From: Martelella mediterranea
Lineage (GTDB): Bacteria; Pseudomonadota; Alphaproteobacteria; Rhizobiales; Rhizobiaceae
Reading direction: 5' to 3'
Length of the DNA: 64,000 nucleotides
Assembly: GCF_021021415.1 (NCBI RefSeq)
Contig: NZ_JAINWJ010000022.1
Location: 35,382 to 99,381, forward strand
Shown here: positions 43,368 through 52,074 of the stretch, piece by piece
Position numbering within the stretch: the first letter of the stretch is position 1
Layout of the letters: every line of letters starts with the position of its first letter
Program-made: the position numbers and the translations under genes
The notes under the pieces: model-generated
Databases searched by the model: none
What the model was told of the DNA's origin: nothing
Seen by the model: the letters and a program-made list of their open reading frames with translations, nothing else

Positions 43368-43993
43368 GGTTTGATCTTTCCGTCAGGGCCCAGGAGGGGC
43401 CGTGTCATGGTAAACGAACGCGGCGGGACCGTGTATTCCATATAGCCCATCCGACCGAGCGGCTGCAGCAGTTCGACATCGACAAGCCCGTCATCGCTGA
43501 GCACGCTTTCGTCGATATGGATGCCGACCACCTCGCCGATGACGATGCGGTTGGTACATTCGGCTCCGGTCGAGGGCGTCAGCGTCAGCGTCTGCGACAC
43601 GATGCATTCCACCGACACGGGCGATTGTGCCACGCGGGGGCAGGGGATGTTTTCGCAGGGCACGGCCGTCAGCCCGGCCTCGACGAATTCGTCCACGCCC
43701 TCGGGCCATGTGGCGGAGCTCAGGTTCATCGCCTCGCGCAGCGGGTAGGTTGCGATATTGACGCAGAAATAGCCCGTCGCCTCCGCGTTGGTATAGCTGT
43801 GCTTGGGGCTGTCGGAGGAAAACATCACGAAAGGCGGTTTGCCTGAAATCGCGTTGAAGCAGCTATAGGGCGAAAGGTTGGCCACGCCCGATGGCGACAG
43901 GGTCGAGATCCAGCCGATGGGCCGCGGCACGATCAGGGCCAGCCACGGATTGTGCGGCAGGCCGTGGGGCTGATGGCGGGGATCGTAGAACAT
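43364..43993 (-). CDS. flavin reductase-like / flavoprotein oxygenase-like protein
   Basis: A 209-residue protein of the flavin reductase-like (DIM6/NTAB) family. PRPIGWISTLSPSGVANLSPYS and NAISGKPPFVMFS form the FMN-binding split barrel, and YFCVNIATYPLREAMN the next strand. It probably provides reduced flavin to a monooxygenase or oxidises a substrate itself; no flavin monooxygenase gene is adjacent. It overlaps the enoyl-CoA hydratase gene and touches the carboxymuconolactone-decarboxylase-family gene. Confidence 0.88.
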   Translation of the reverse strand: MFYDPRHQPHGLPHNPWLALIVPRPIGWISTLSPSGVANLSPYSCFNAISGKPPFVMFSSDSPKHSYTNAEATGYFCVNIATYPLREAMNLSSATWPEGVDEFVEAGLTAVPCENIPCPRVAQSPVSVECIVSQTLTLTPSTGAECTNRIVIGEVVGIHIDESVLSDDGLVDVELLQPLGRMGYMEYTVPPRSFTMTRPLLGPDGKIKP

Positions 43994-44622
43994 CAGGTCT
44001 CCTTCGCCGGAGGCATGGTGAAGAGCTGGCCGCGGGGACCGTCAAGGGGCGCGTCCATGCCGACGGGCAGGGGAACCCGATGGACGTTCAGCGTCATTGC
44101 CACCATTGAATAATAGCCGATCACCGCCGTCAGTTCGACCGCGCCCATCTCTCCCCAGCGGACAAGAATGGCGTCATAGGCCGTGTCCTCGACATTGCCG
44201 GTCTGCAGCAGTTGGCGGGCGAATTCATAGACCTCGCGGGCCGCGTCGTCGTCGCCGAAATCGGGGGAATCCCCATCGCGGATCGCCTGCATGTAAGCCT
44301 GGGGCAGTCCGGCGCGCTCGGCGTCGCCGGCGTGAATGCCCCATTCCAGATCGCTGTTCCAGCGCCGCGCGGTCACCAGGATCGCCAGTTCGTTGAGATG
44401 CGTGGGGATAGACGTCTCGAACCGGAGCACCTGGCCCAGACGTTGCCAGCGGTCGGCGAGCGCCGGATTGTGCAGCGCCGCGCGCAGCGGACCAACCAGC
44501 GTCCCCCTTGGGCCGGAGACGATCTGCTCGTAGACCTGGCGCTGTTCTGCCGTCATCGTATCGGGCGTGGGGAAGCTGATCCGGCCTCCGTTGGTGCGGG
44601 TCGGCGTGGTCTGGTCGTTCAT
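43993..44622 (-). CDS. carboxymuconolactone decarboxylase family protein
   Basis: A 209-residue member of the CMD/AhpD family, larger than PcaC. The core LNELAILVTARRWNSDLEWGIHAGDAERAG is spread over two helices, and AVELTAVIGYYSMVAMTLN forms the C-terminal one. The CxxC of AhpD peroxidases is absent, so a peroxidase role is unlikely; it may decarboxylate or hydrate a small acid. It overlaps the flanking genes by one and four bases, in one transcript. Confidence 0.85.
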   Translation of the reverse strand: MNDQTTPTRTNGGRISFPTPDTMTAEQRQVYEQIVSGPRGTLVGPLRAALHNPALADRWQRLGQVLRFETSIPTHLNELAILVTARRWNSDLEWGIHAGDAERAGLPQAYMQAIRDGDSPDFGDDDAAREVYEFARQLLQTGNVEDTAYDAILVRWGEMGAVELTAVIGYYSMVAMTLNVHRVPLPVGMDAPLDGPRGQLFTMPPAKET

Positions 44623-45809
44623 GCTGTTGTCTCCAGTCCCAGCGCGCGCAGAACGTCGTCCGTGTGTTCGCCGAGGAGCGGTGGGGCCTTGTCGAAGGAC
44701 AGAGGCGCGTTGCGGAAATTCAGGGGGCTGACGACCTGTTTCAGATCTCCGCTCAATGGATGCGGGATGTCGCGCAACATCTTTCGGTGCTGAACCTGCG
44801 GTTCCTCGAAGACGCGATCCACGGTGTTGATCGGTCCGGAGGGGACGCCGGCCCTGGCGAAGGCCGCAACCCAGTGATCGACGCCATTCTTCGCCAGCGC
44901 CTCAAACAGGATCGCCTCCAGTGCGGGCAGGTTCTCCACCCGGCCGGGATTGGTGGCGAAATCGGGATTGTCGGCCAGTTCCGGCATGCCGATCACCTCG
45001 GCGAATTTGCGGAACTGTCCGTCATTGCCGACGGCCAGCACGATGTGTCCGTCGGCCACCGGATAGACATTCTGGGGCTGGATGTTCGGATGCCGGTTGC
45101 CGCGCCTGACCGGCGGGGTGCCCGAGACCAGATAGTTCATCGCCTGATTGGCGAGCATCGCCACCGAGACGTCCAGCATGGCGAGGTCGATATGATCGCC
45201 CTTGCCGGTTTTCTCGCGATTGGCGAGCGCCGCCAGCACCCCGATCGTGGCATACATGCCGGTCATAATGTCGACGATCGGGACGCCCACCTTCTGCGGG
45301 CCGCCGCCGGGCGCATCGTCGGGCGCGCCGGTTACGCTCATCAGCCCGCCCATGGCCTGGATCATGAAGTCGTATGCGGCATCGTCCTTCATCGGCCCGG
45401 TAAGGCCGAACCCGGTGATCGAGCAATAGATCAGGCGCGGGTTTACCCGCTGCAGATCCTCATAGCCCAGGCCCATCCGCTCCAGCGTTCCGGCCTTGAA
45501 ATTCTCAAGCACGATATCGGACCGGGCGGCGAGTGCGCGCACGGCGGCGCGGCCCTCTTCCGATTTCAGGTCCAGCGCGACCGAGCGCTTGCCGCGATTG
45601 ACCGAAAGGTAATAGCCCGATTCCTTGGTCGGCTTTCCGTCCTTGTCCTTCAGGAAGGGCGGGCCCCAGCGGCGGGTGTCGTCGCCTTCGCCCGCGCGCT
45701 CGATCTTGATGACGTCGGCGCCCAGATCGGCCAGGATCTGGCCGCTCCACGGCCCCGCCATGATACGGCTGAGATCGAGGACGCGGATATGGGACAGCGG
45801 TCCTGGCAT
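44619..45809 (-). CDS. class III CoA-transferase (CaiB/BaiF family)
   Basis: A 396-residue CoA-transferase with LSRIMAGPWSGQILADLGADVIK in the first Rossmann segment, KRSVALDLKSEEGR, ENFKAGTLERMGLGYEDL, and the catalytic Asp in GDHIDLAMLDVSVAML. It attaches CoA to a carboxylic acid, probably from a CoA donor such as succinyl-CoA. It overlaps its neighbours by one and four bases. It resembles the protein at 52075-53286 more than the one at 37700. Confidence 0.92.
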   Translation of the reverse strand: MPGPLSHIRVLDLSRIMAGPWSGQILADLGADVIKIERAGEGDDTRRWGPPFLKDKDGKPTKESGYYLSVNRGKRSVALDLKSEEGRAAVRALAARSDIVLENFKAGTLERMGLGYEDLQRVNPRLIYCSITGFGLTGPMKDDAAYDFMIQAMGGLMSVTGAPDDAPGGGPQKVGVPIVDIMTGMYATIGVLAALANREKTGKGDHIDLAMLDVSVAMLANQAMNYLVSGTPPVRRGNRHPNIQPQNVYPVADGHIVLAVGNDGQFRKFAEVIGMPELADNPDFATNPGRVENLPALEAILFEALAKNGVDHWVAAFARAGVPSGPINTVDRVFEEPQVQHRKMLRDIPHPLSGDLKQVVSPLNFRNAPLSFDKAPPLLGEHTDDVLRALGLETTA

Positions 45810-46615
45810 CAGGCTTGCTCCTTCGTGGTCGGGTAGTTCTGGTCGAGAAAGGCCAGCAGGGCGTCGTTGAAGGCCTCGGGGTTCTGGAAGTTGGGCAGAT
45901 GGCCCGCGCCGGGTATGATCGCGATCCGCGCGCCGGGGATGCCGCCGAACTGTTTCGACACCGCGTCGGGCATGGCGCCGTCATCGGCGCCGGCGACGCC
46001 CAGCACCGGGCAGGCGAGTGCAGTGGTCTGGTCATAATCCGAAAGCGCATATGTCGCGGCCGCAAAGCCCGCGACGCTGGTTCCTGCGATGATCGCGCGA
46101 AGACGGGCGCTGAGGGCGCTGTCCTCGCTCTCGCCGGGCAGCCAGCGCGGCGCGGTGGAAGCGGCGATCGCTTCCATGCCGTCGCGTAGCGCCGTTTCGC
46201 GCCGCTCGGTCCAGAAGGCCGCGCGGCCGGCGGCGCTGCGCATCACGCCATCGACGGCCACGAAGGCTGCAAAGCGGTCGGGCGCTGCAGCAAGTGCGGC
46301 GAGCGCCGTGGGGCAGCCCATCGACAGGCCGACGACGGCGGCGCGGTCCGCGCCGGCCGCATCCATGACCGCCAGCAGGTCGGCGCCGTAGCGGGCGAAA
46401 TCCATCGCGCCCGCGCTCGCCTCCGACGCGCCATGCCCGCGCTGGTCGTAGCGCAACACGCGATACCGGTCCGAAAGCGCATCGGCCTGGGCGTCCCAGA
46501 TCGACATGTCGGTGAGCACGGAATTGGCGAAGACGACGCAGGGCGCGCCCTCGGGGCCGTCGATACGGGCATGAAGCGTGATGCCATCGGGCAGGGGAAC
46601 GGATAGAGCGGTCAT
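45809..46615 (-). CDS. alpha/beta hydrolase, beta-ketoadipate enol-lactonase-like (PcaD family)
   Basis: A 268-residue cytoplasmic alpha/beta hydrolase. NSVLTDMSIWDAQ is the oxyanion region, YDQRGHGAS the following turn, GLSMGCPTA the nucleophile elbow with Ser, and PGAGHLPNFQNPE the catalytic His. This pattern is typical of 3-oxoadipate enol-lactonase and its relatives. The ATG is at 46613-46615; the much longer frame that reads through from 47743 is antisense-free but out of register with the TRAP gene and is not a real extension. It may hydrolyse a lactone or ester of the transported acid. Confidence 0.9.
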   Translation of the reverse strand: MTALSVPLPDGITLHARIDGPEGAPCVVFANSVLTDMSIWDAQADALSDRYRVLRYDQRGHGASEASAGAMDFARYGADLLAVMDAAGADRAAVVGLSMGCPTALAALAAAPDRFAAFVAVDGVMRSAAGRAAFWTERRETALRDGMEAIAASTAPRWLPGESEDSALSARLRAIIAGTSVAGFAAATYALSDYDQTTALACPVLGVAGADDGAMPDAVSKQFGGIPGARIAIIPGAGHLPNFQNPEAFNDALLAFLDQNYPTTKEQA

Positions 46616-48555
46616 GCGGCAATCTCCTTCTTGCGCGTCAGCAGGCCATGGCCCATGACCAGCGCCAGCGCGGCGAACCCGATCAGGTCGGACATGCGTT
46701 CCGGCACCAGCAGGCACAACCCGCCGATCAGAAGGACCACCGCTTCCCACCCCCTGGCGGAGCGGTTCAGGACGTAGATCCAGCGTTCCGACGCGGCCGA
46801 CAGCATCAGGATCGAGACGATGGCCGTGCCGACCGCCATCGCGACATGCAACGCATCGCCCTCGAGGATCAGGTTCGGGTTCAGCACGAACAGGAAGGGC
46901 AGCACGAACAGCAGCGCGCCAAGCCGCATCGCGGTCACGCCGGTCTGCATCGCGGGCGCCTTGGCGATCGAGGCGGCGGCGACGGCGGCCATGGCCACCG
47001 GCGGCGTGATATAGGACAGCATTGCCCAATAGAGGATGAAGAGATGAGCGGCCATCTGGCTGAATCCCGCCTCCGTCAGCGCCGGGGCGAGGACCACGGC
47101 CAGGAAGATATAGCAGGCCGAAACCGTCATCCCCATGCCGAGGATAAAGCTGGTGGCCGCGCCGAAGAGCAGCAGAAGATAGGGATTGCCGCCGGCATAT
47201 TGCAGCAGTTCGCGGCTGAAGGCATTGCCGACCCCGGTGATCGCCAACGATCCCACGACCATGCCGACGCCCGCCAGCACGCCGACCAGCATGCCGATGG
47301 TCGTCCCGACCTCGAGGATCATGGTGACGATCGGCTTGCCGATGCCCTCCTTGCGGGCGCGCCACAGCGCGGTCAGGACCAGCAGCACGGTGATGTAGAA
47401 GGGAGCCTTCGCCTCGGCATTGGTGGCGAGCAGCAGCCAGACCAGCGCAATGAGCGAGACGAGGTAGATCCAGCCCGAGCGCAGCACCAGCCACAGCTTC
47501 GGCAACTGGTCGCGCGGAAGCCCCTTCAGCCCGTTGCGGGCCGCATAGCAATCCGTCTGGATCAGCAGCACCAGATAGAACAGCAGCGCAGGCACAGTCG
47601 CCGCGACCATGATATCGGCATAGGGCACGTTCATGAACGACGCCATGACGAAGGCGACCGAGCCCATGACCGGCGGCATCAGCGCGCCACCAGTCGAGGC
47701 GCAGGATTCCACCGCGCCCGCATAGGTCGCGGGATAGCCGCATTTCTTCATGGTCGGGATGGTCATCGAACCGGTCGAGATCACGTTCGAGATCACGCTG
47801 CCCGACAGCGACCCGAAGAAGCCGGAGGACAGGATCGCGACCTTTGCCGGCCCGCCGCGCGCATGGCCCATGAGCGCGCTCGCAAGATCCATGAAAAAGG
47901 CGCCGCCGCCCGAAACGGTAAGCGCCACGCCGAACAGGATGAAGCCGATCAGAAGGTCAGCGATCACCCGCAGAGGGATGCCGATAATGCTCTCCACGCC
48001 CAGCGAATGACTGAGCACCGTCTCGCTGAAGCTCATCTGCGCGCCCCACAGGAAGCCCGGCATATGGCCGGTATAAAGGGGGAACGTCGCGAAGATCGCG
48101 CAGATGATGAGCAGCGGCAGGCCGGCGCAGCGGCGCACGGCTTCCAATGACAGAAGCACGAGGCACGTGGCCATCACGATCACATAGGTCGGGGCTTCGA
48201 ATTCCCAGCCCTGATAGAGGATGGCGTCGGTCCGGGTCGAGAAGAAGATGCAGATGCCGAAGGCCGCCACCGCCAGCACCCAGTCGTACCAGCGCACCCG
48301 GCTCGCATCGGCCTGGCGCGCCGGCGTGCCGAGAAACGCCACCGGCATGAACAGGCCCAGCACGATGTAATAATAGGCCGTGCTGATCGGCCGCCAGCCC
48401 AGGATTTGCAGGTTGAAGATCTGGTTGACGATGATGGCGATGCCCACGGTGGACAGCGCCATGACGGCGAACCATGCAGCGCCCGAGATGCGCTGGGCCT
48501 CCTGCTGCCAGAACCTGGCCGCCCCGGGAGCGTTCGGAATGATCTGAGAAGACAT
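46612..48555 (-). CDS. TRAP transporter fused 4TM-12TM permease (DctQM fusion)
   Basis: A 647-residue membrane protein joining the small and large TRAP subunits, as usual for TAXI-type systems. The N-terminal third has about five membrane segments, and the DctM part follows with GFFGSLSGSVISNVISTGS, GALMPPVMGSVAFVMASFM and YITPPVAMAAVAAASIA. It works with the TAXI binding protein at 48628, imports an organic acid with Na+ or H+, and overlaps the hydrolase gene by four bases. Confidence 0.93.
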   Translation of the reverse strand: MSSQIIPNAPGAARFWQQEAQRISGAAWFAVMALSTVGIAIIVNQIFNLQILGWRPISTAYYYIVLGLFMPVAFLGTPARQADASRVRWYDWVLAVAAFGICIFFSTRTDAILYQGWEFEAPTYVIVMATCLVLLSLEAVRRCAGLPLLIICAIFATFPLYTGHMPGFLWGAQMSFSETVLSHSLGVESIIGIPLRVIADLLIGFILFGVALTVSGGGAFFMDLASALMGHARGGPAKVAILSSGFFGSLSGSVISNVISTGSMTIPTMKKCGYPATYAGAVESCASTGGALMPPVMGSVAFVMASFMNVPYADIMVAATVPALLFYLVLLIQTDCYAARNGLKGLPRDQLPKLWLVLRSGWIYLVSLIALVWLLLATNAEAKAPFYITVLLVLTALWRARKEGIGKPIVTMILEVGTTIGMLVGVLAGVGMVVGSLAITGVGNAFSRELLQYAGGNPYLLLLFGAATSFILGMGMTVSACYIFLAVVLAPALTEAGFSQMAAHLFILYWAMLSYITPPVAMAAVAAASIAKAPAMQTGVTAMRLGALLFVLPFLFVLNPNLILEGDALHVAMAVGTAIVSILMLSAASERWIYVLNRSARGWEAVVLLIGGLCLLVPERMSDLIGFAALALVMGHGLLTRKKEIAA

Positions 48556-48627
48556 GGGCCTTATCCTGTCGGCAGGGCGCGAGGCTGAATTGCCGGGCGC
48601 GGCGCAAACGGCCGCGCCCGAGCAGGA

Positions 48628-49761
48628 TTACTGTGCGTTTTCAGTGCGATACTGTTCCCAGAATGCAACCCAACCGTCCGAAGAGATTCCCTGCTCCTTG
48701 GCGGCTTTGGTCGCGGCGGCCCACATTTCCTTGTTCTTTTCGATCTCGGCAATGCGCTGGTCGTTCCAGGCCTGGTCGGCTTCCGTCCAGATGCCGCGCT
48801 CCTTGAGATATTTGATCGCGCCGGGGTGGAAGGGTGCGCCGGACGGCGTCCGGCCGGACTCTTCCAGCTTCCAGTTGGCCATCACGGCATTGGCGTCCTT
48901 GTAGTCCGGATAGGCCTGGTCCAGCGCCTTCAGAAGACTGTAGACCTCGTCCTCGTCGGTGCTGGCAAGCGTCGTCAGTTGCGGATAGCTGTAGCCCAGC
49001 AGTTCGGCCGGGTTTTCCTCGGAAATGCCGGCGCCCTTGGTCATGGTGATCGGCTGGAACAGGCTTGCCCGCGTGGTCACGCGCTTCCAGCCCTCGGCAT
49101 CGTCGGCGGACATGTCCAGCCAGTGGAACCCGCGCCCGGCTTCGGCTTCACGTAGTGCCGCCACGGTGGTGGTGACCGGAACGACGTCAACCTCGCCGGC
49201 GACGAAGGCCGACATCATCGCGCCGTAGCCGGGATACATCACCTTGTTCACATCGTCCGGCGTCAGGCCGGCGAAGGCCAGTGCGGCCTCGGTGTTCATC
49301 GTGGTCGAGGGGCTGGCCTCGACGAATCCGACGCTGGCGCCCTTGAGGTCGGCCATGGTTTCGACATCGGTGTCGTTGCCGGCGACAAGGCCGACGGCGG
49401 CGGGACGGCCCATCAGCACGCGCAGGTCCTGCGGGCCCCAGTCGGCGGCGGCGAACTCATAGGTCCCATCCGAAGCGAACAGGATCTCATTGCCCATGAA
49501 ACCGAAATTCGCGCGGCCGCGCACCAGCGGCAGCAAGCGACCGATGGCCGTTCCCGAAGGCGTCAGCCGCACGGCTGTGCCGAATTTCTTGTCCAGCGCG
49601 TCGGCCATGGCCGAGGCCTCGACATAGCCGGTCGAGCCGAGATCGTAGGACGTCCAGATCATCGTCTTGGGCAGCGTTACATCGTCCTGGGCAAAGGCCG
49701 CCGGGGCGGTCAGCATGGCAACGGCCACGACCGCGCCCTTCATGAGGTTTGAATGAAACAT
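48628..49761 (-). CDS. TAXI-family TRAP solute-binding protein
   Basis: A 377-residue periplasmic binding protein of the TRAP-associated extracytoplasmic immunogenic (TAXI) family. A signal peptide ends at AAFA, followed by QDDVTLPKTMIWTSYDLGSTGY, and MADLKGASVGFVEASPST is a typical family block. The ATG at 49761 follows GGGAGGATTTCGC. It pairs with the fused permease at 46612, 72 bases downstream, and leads the minus-strand transport and catabolic run to 42603. Confidence 0.92.
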   Translation of the reverse strand: MFHSNLMKGAVVAVAMLTAPAAFAQDDVTLPKTMIWTSYDLGSTGYVEASAMADALDKKFGTAVRLTPSGTAIGRLLPLVRGRANFGFMGNEILFASDGTYEFAAADWGPQDLRVLMGRPAAVGLVAGNDTDVETMADLKGASVGFVEASPSTTMNTEAALAFAGLTPDDVNKVMYPGYGAMMSAFVAGEVDVVPVTTTVAALREAEAGRGFHWLDMSADDAEGWKRVTTRASLFQPITMTKGAGISEENPAELLGYSYPQLTTLASTDEDEVYSLLKALDQAYPDYKDANAVMANWKLEESGRTPSGAPFHPGAIKYLKERGIWTEADQAWNDQRIAEIEKNKEMWAAATKAAKEQGISSDGWVAFWEQYRTENAQ

Positions 49762-49884
49762 GCGAAATCCTCCCTTGGTATCCGTTTTCCGGAAAAATAA
49801 CCGCGGCCTCCACGCCCCGATAATGTCCACCATGGCTCTTATGAGCTTAAAAGTCAATTCTATGATTTAATGAAGCCGTGTGGT

Positions 49885-51033
49885 TCAGTTCGGCAGGCCC
49901 AGCACGGCCTTCGACAGAACATTGCGCATGATTTCGGTCGAGCCGCCGAAGATCGTGATCGGGCGCGCCGACAGATAGGTGGCCGCCGCATGCAGACGAC
50001 GATCGCCTTCCGGCGGATGCGACAGGCCAGCCTCGGGGCCGGCGATCTCCATGATCAGCTCCGAGATGCGCTGGTACAGCTCGGACTGGAATATCTTCAG
50101 CATGGCGACGTCCGCGCCGATCTCCTGTCCGTCTTTCAGGCGGTCCATATAGGTCTGGAACAGGTCGCCCAGATCGCGCATGTCGCATTCCAGCGCGACG
50201 TAGCAGTCACGGAAGACCGGGTCGCTCCAGATGCCGTTGCGCTTCGCCAGATGGGCGAGCCTTGCCAGCGCGCTTGCCGAAAGACGGGGCGCGCCGATGA
50301 AGACCCGCTCGTGCCCGAGCAGCGCCTTGGCGGCGGTCCATCCTTCGTTGACGCCGCCGACGATGTGGTCCAGCGGCACGCGGACATCGTCGAAGAACAC
50401 TTCGCAGAATTCGGCCTCGCCGGCGAGGTTCTCGATATTGCGGGTGGTGACGCCGGGCGCGTCCATCGGCACCAGAAGAAAGCTGATTCCGGCCTGTTTC
50501 TTCACGGTCTTGTCGGTGCGGGCGAGAATGAAGATCCAGTTGGCATCCATGCCGAGCGTGGTCCAGGTCTTCTGGCCGTTGATGACCCACTCATTGCCGT
50601 CGCGCACCGCCTCGCAGCGCACCGCCGCAAGGTCCGATCCCGCGCCCGGCTCGGAATAGCCCTGCGCCCAGATGTCCTGGCCCGAGAGGATGCGCGGCAG
50701 GTAGTGCGCCTTCTGCTCTTCGGTTCCGTATTTCAGCAGCAGCGGCCCAAGCATGACCGGGCCGATATCGTGGACGCGGGCCGCGCCGAAGCGCTCCAGT
50801 TCCTCAATCATGATCAGGTGCTTGCCCGCGGAAAGACCCATGCCGCCATGTTCGACAGGCCATGTCGGGCACAGGAAGCCGCGCCGGGACAGGGCCATGT
50901 ACCACGGCTTCACCTCGTCCCAGTGCAGGCGCTCCAGCGGAAAGCGGGGAATGTCGGGATATTCGGCCTCGACGAAATCGCGGATCATGGCGCGGAAATC
51001 GGCGTCCGGCATGGCGTTGTAATCGGTGCTCAT
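49885..51033 (-). CDS. acyl-CoA dehydrogenase
   Basis: A 382-residue FAD enzyme of the acyl-CoA dehydrogenase family. YSEPGAGSDLAAVRC and GQKTWTTLGMDANW are the flavin/substrate strands, and the C-terminal QIGADVAMLKIFQSELYQRI and GGSTEIMRNVLSKAVLGLP close the FAD site. It introduces a double bond in an acyl-CoA. It overlaps a second, more divergent acyl-CoA dehydrogenase gene by four bases; such pairs usually form alpha2beta2 heterotetramers used for side chains of steroids or large acyl groups. Confidence 0.93.
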   Translation of the reverse strand: MSTDYNAMPDADFRAMIRDFVEAEYPDIPRFPLERLHWDEVKPWYMALSRRGFLCPTWPVEHGGMGLSAGKHLIMIEELERFGAARVHDIGPVMLGPLLLKYGTEEQKAHYLPRILSGQDIWAQGYSEPGAGSDLAAVRCEAVRDGNEWVINGQKTWTTLGMDANWIFILARTDKTVKKQAGISFLLVPMDAPGVTTRNIENLAGEAEFCEVFFDDVRVPLDHIVGGVNEGWTAAKALLGHERVFIGAPRLSASALARLAHLAKRNGIWSDPVFRDCYVALECDMRDLGDLFQTYMDRLKDGQEIGADVAMLKIFQSELYQRISELIMEIAGPEAGLSHPPEGDRRLHAAATYLSARPITIFGGSTEIMRNVLSKAVLGLPN

Positions 51034-52061
51034 GCGGCATCCTCCAGAGTGCGGGCGAGCCGGGCGCGCACCGCAATGGGCGCGCCGAAAAGATTGGCGT
51101 CGGTCATGGCGCGGCGGACGAACAGGCCGATATCGGCCTCGTCGGTAATGCCCATGGCGCCGTGCATCTGCACCGCCTCGCGCGCGACCAGCATCACGGT
51201 TTCGGCCGCGCGCAGCTTGCAGCGGTCGGCATCGCGGGCACGGCTGGCGATATCCGCGCCGGTATCGAAGCGGGCGGCCGTCGCCATCACGGCGGCGCGC
51301 AATAGCTCGATCCGGATCTTGATCTCGGTGGCGCGATGCTGCAGGGCCTGAAAGCTGCCGATGGGACGTCCGAATTGTTCGCGGACCTTCAGATAATCGA
51401 GCGTGATGGCGAACGCCCGGTCCGACAGGCCGAGCAGATAGGCCGAATGCATCAGCACCGCGTCTTGAATAACTGTCGCGGCCTGCGGACAGGGAATCAG
51501 CTCGGCGGCCACCTTGTCGAGGCGGAGCGTGGCAATCCGTCCGCCATCCAGCGTGTCGGCGGCGGTGATCGTGACGCCCGGCGCATCGCGCGGCACGACG
51601 GCGACGCCCGCCCCGGTCAGCACGGCGAAGAAATCCGCATCATCCGGTACGGCGATCTTGACGCCGTGCAGCCGTCCGTCGGCCGCGCCGCCCTCGAACC
51701 GCAGCGAAGCCGCATCGTCCTGCCACGCCGTTACCATGACCTTTGCGCCGGTTGCGGCCTCTTCGGGGAAGGCTTCGCCCAGAAGCGCTGCCGCCATGAT
51801 CGTAGAGCCGATGGGTTCAGGCGTGAGCCCGCCGCCCAGCACCTGCATCAGTTCGCAGGCCTCGCGCATGCCCAACCCGAGTCCGCCGGCTTCCTCCGGA
51901 ACGCGCATGAGGAACAGGCCCAGTTCGCCCGCCTTTGCCACCATGGCGCGGTCTATGCCCTTGCCGCGCGCGGCGCGGACACGGTTGAGATCGCCGTCGG
52001 CGGGCACGATGGCGCGCGCGCTGTCCACGATCATCCGGGCGTTTTCCATCCAGTCTTCCAT
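51030..52061 (-). CDS. acyl-CoA dehydrogenase-like partner subunit
   Basis: A 343-residue member of the acyl-CoA dehydrogenase family, shorter and less conserved in the middle than its neighbour. GLFLMRVPEEAGGLGLGMREACELM opens the helical domain, and QFGRPIGSFQALQHRATEIKI and VQMHGAMGITDEADIGLF are the FAD-contacting C-terminal elements. The middle flavin motif of the active subunit is degenerate, as in beta subunits of heteromeric enzymes. ATG at 52061 follows AAAGGGAG. It lies between the CoA-transferase gene and the other dehydrogenase gene. Confidence 0.9.
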   Translation of the reverse strand: MEDWMENARMIVDSARAIVPADGDLNRVRAARGKGIDRAMVAKAGELGLFLMRVPEEAGGLGLGMREACELMQVLGGGLTPEPIGSTIMAAALLGEAFPEEAATGAKVMVTAWQDDAASLRFEGGAADGRLHGVKIAVPDDADFFAVLTGAGVAVVPRDAPGVTITAADTLDGGRIATLRLDKVAAELIPCPQAATVIQDAVLMHSAYLLGLSDRAFAITLDYLKVREQFGRPIGSFQALQHRATEIKIRIELLRAAVMATAARFDTGADIASRARDADRCKLRAAETVMLVAREAVQMHGAMGITDEADIGLFVRRAMTDANLFGAPIAVRARLARTLEDAA

Positions 52062-52074
52062 TGTCGGACTCCCT

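Noticed and set aside
46616..47743. N-terminal extension that would make the hydrolase at 45809 a 644-residue protein
   Set aside because: The extra part lies within the TRAP fusion gene in another frame, has no domain and is rich in Arg, Gly and Ala as shadow frames are; the hydrolase has its own ATG at 46615 at the right domain boundary.
46648..48150. 500-codon plus-strand open frame
   Set aside because: Antisense to the TRAP fusion gene; composition is dominated by Arg, Gln, His and Asp, with no family motif. GC-rich third positions produce such frames.
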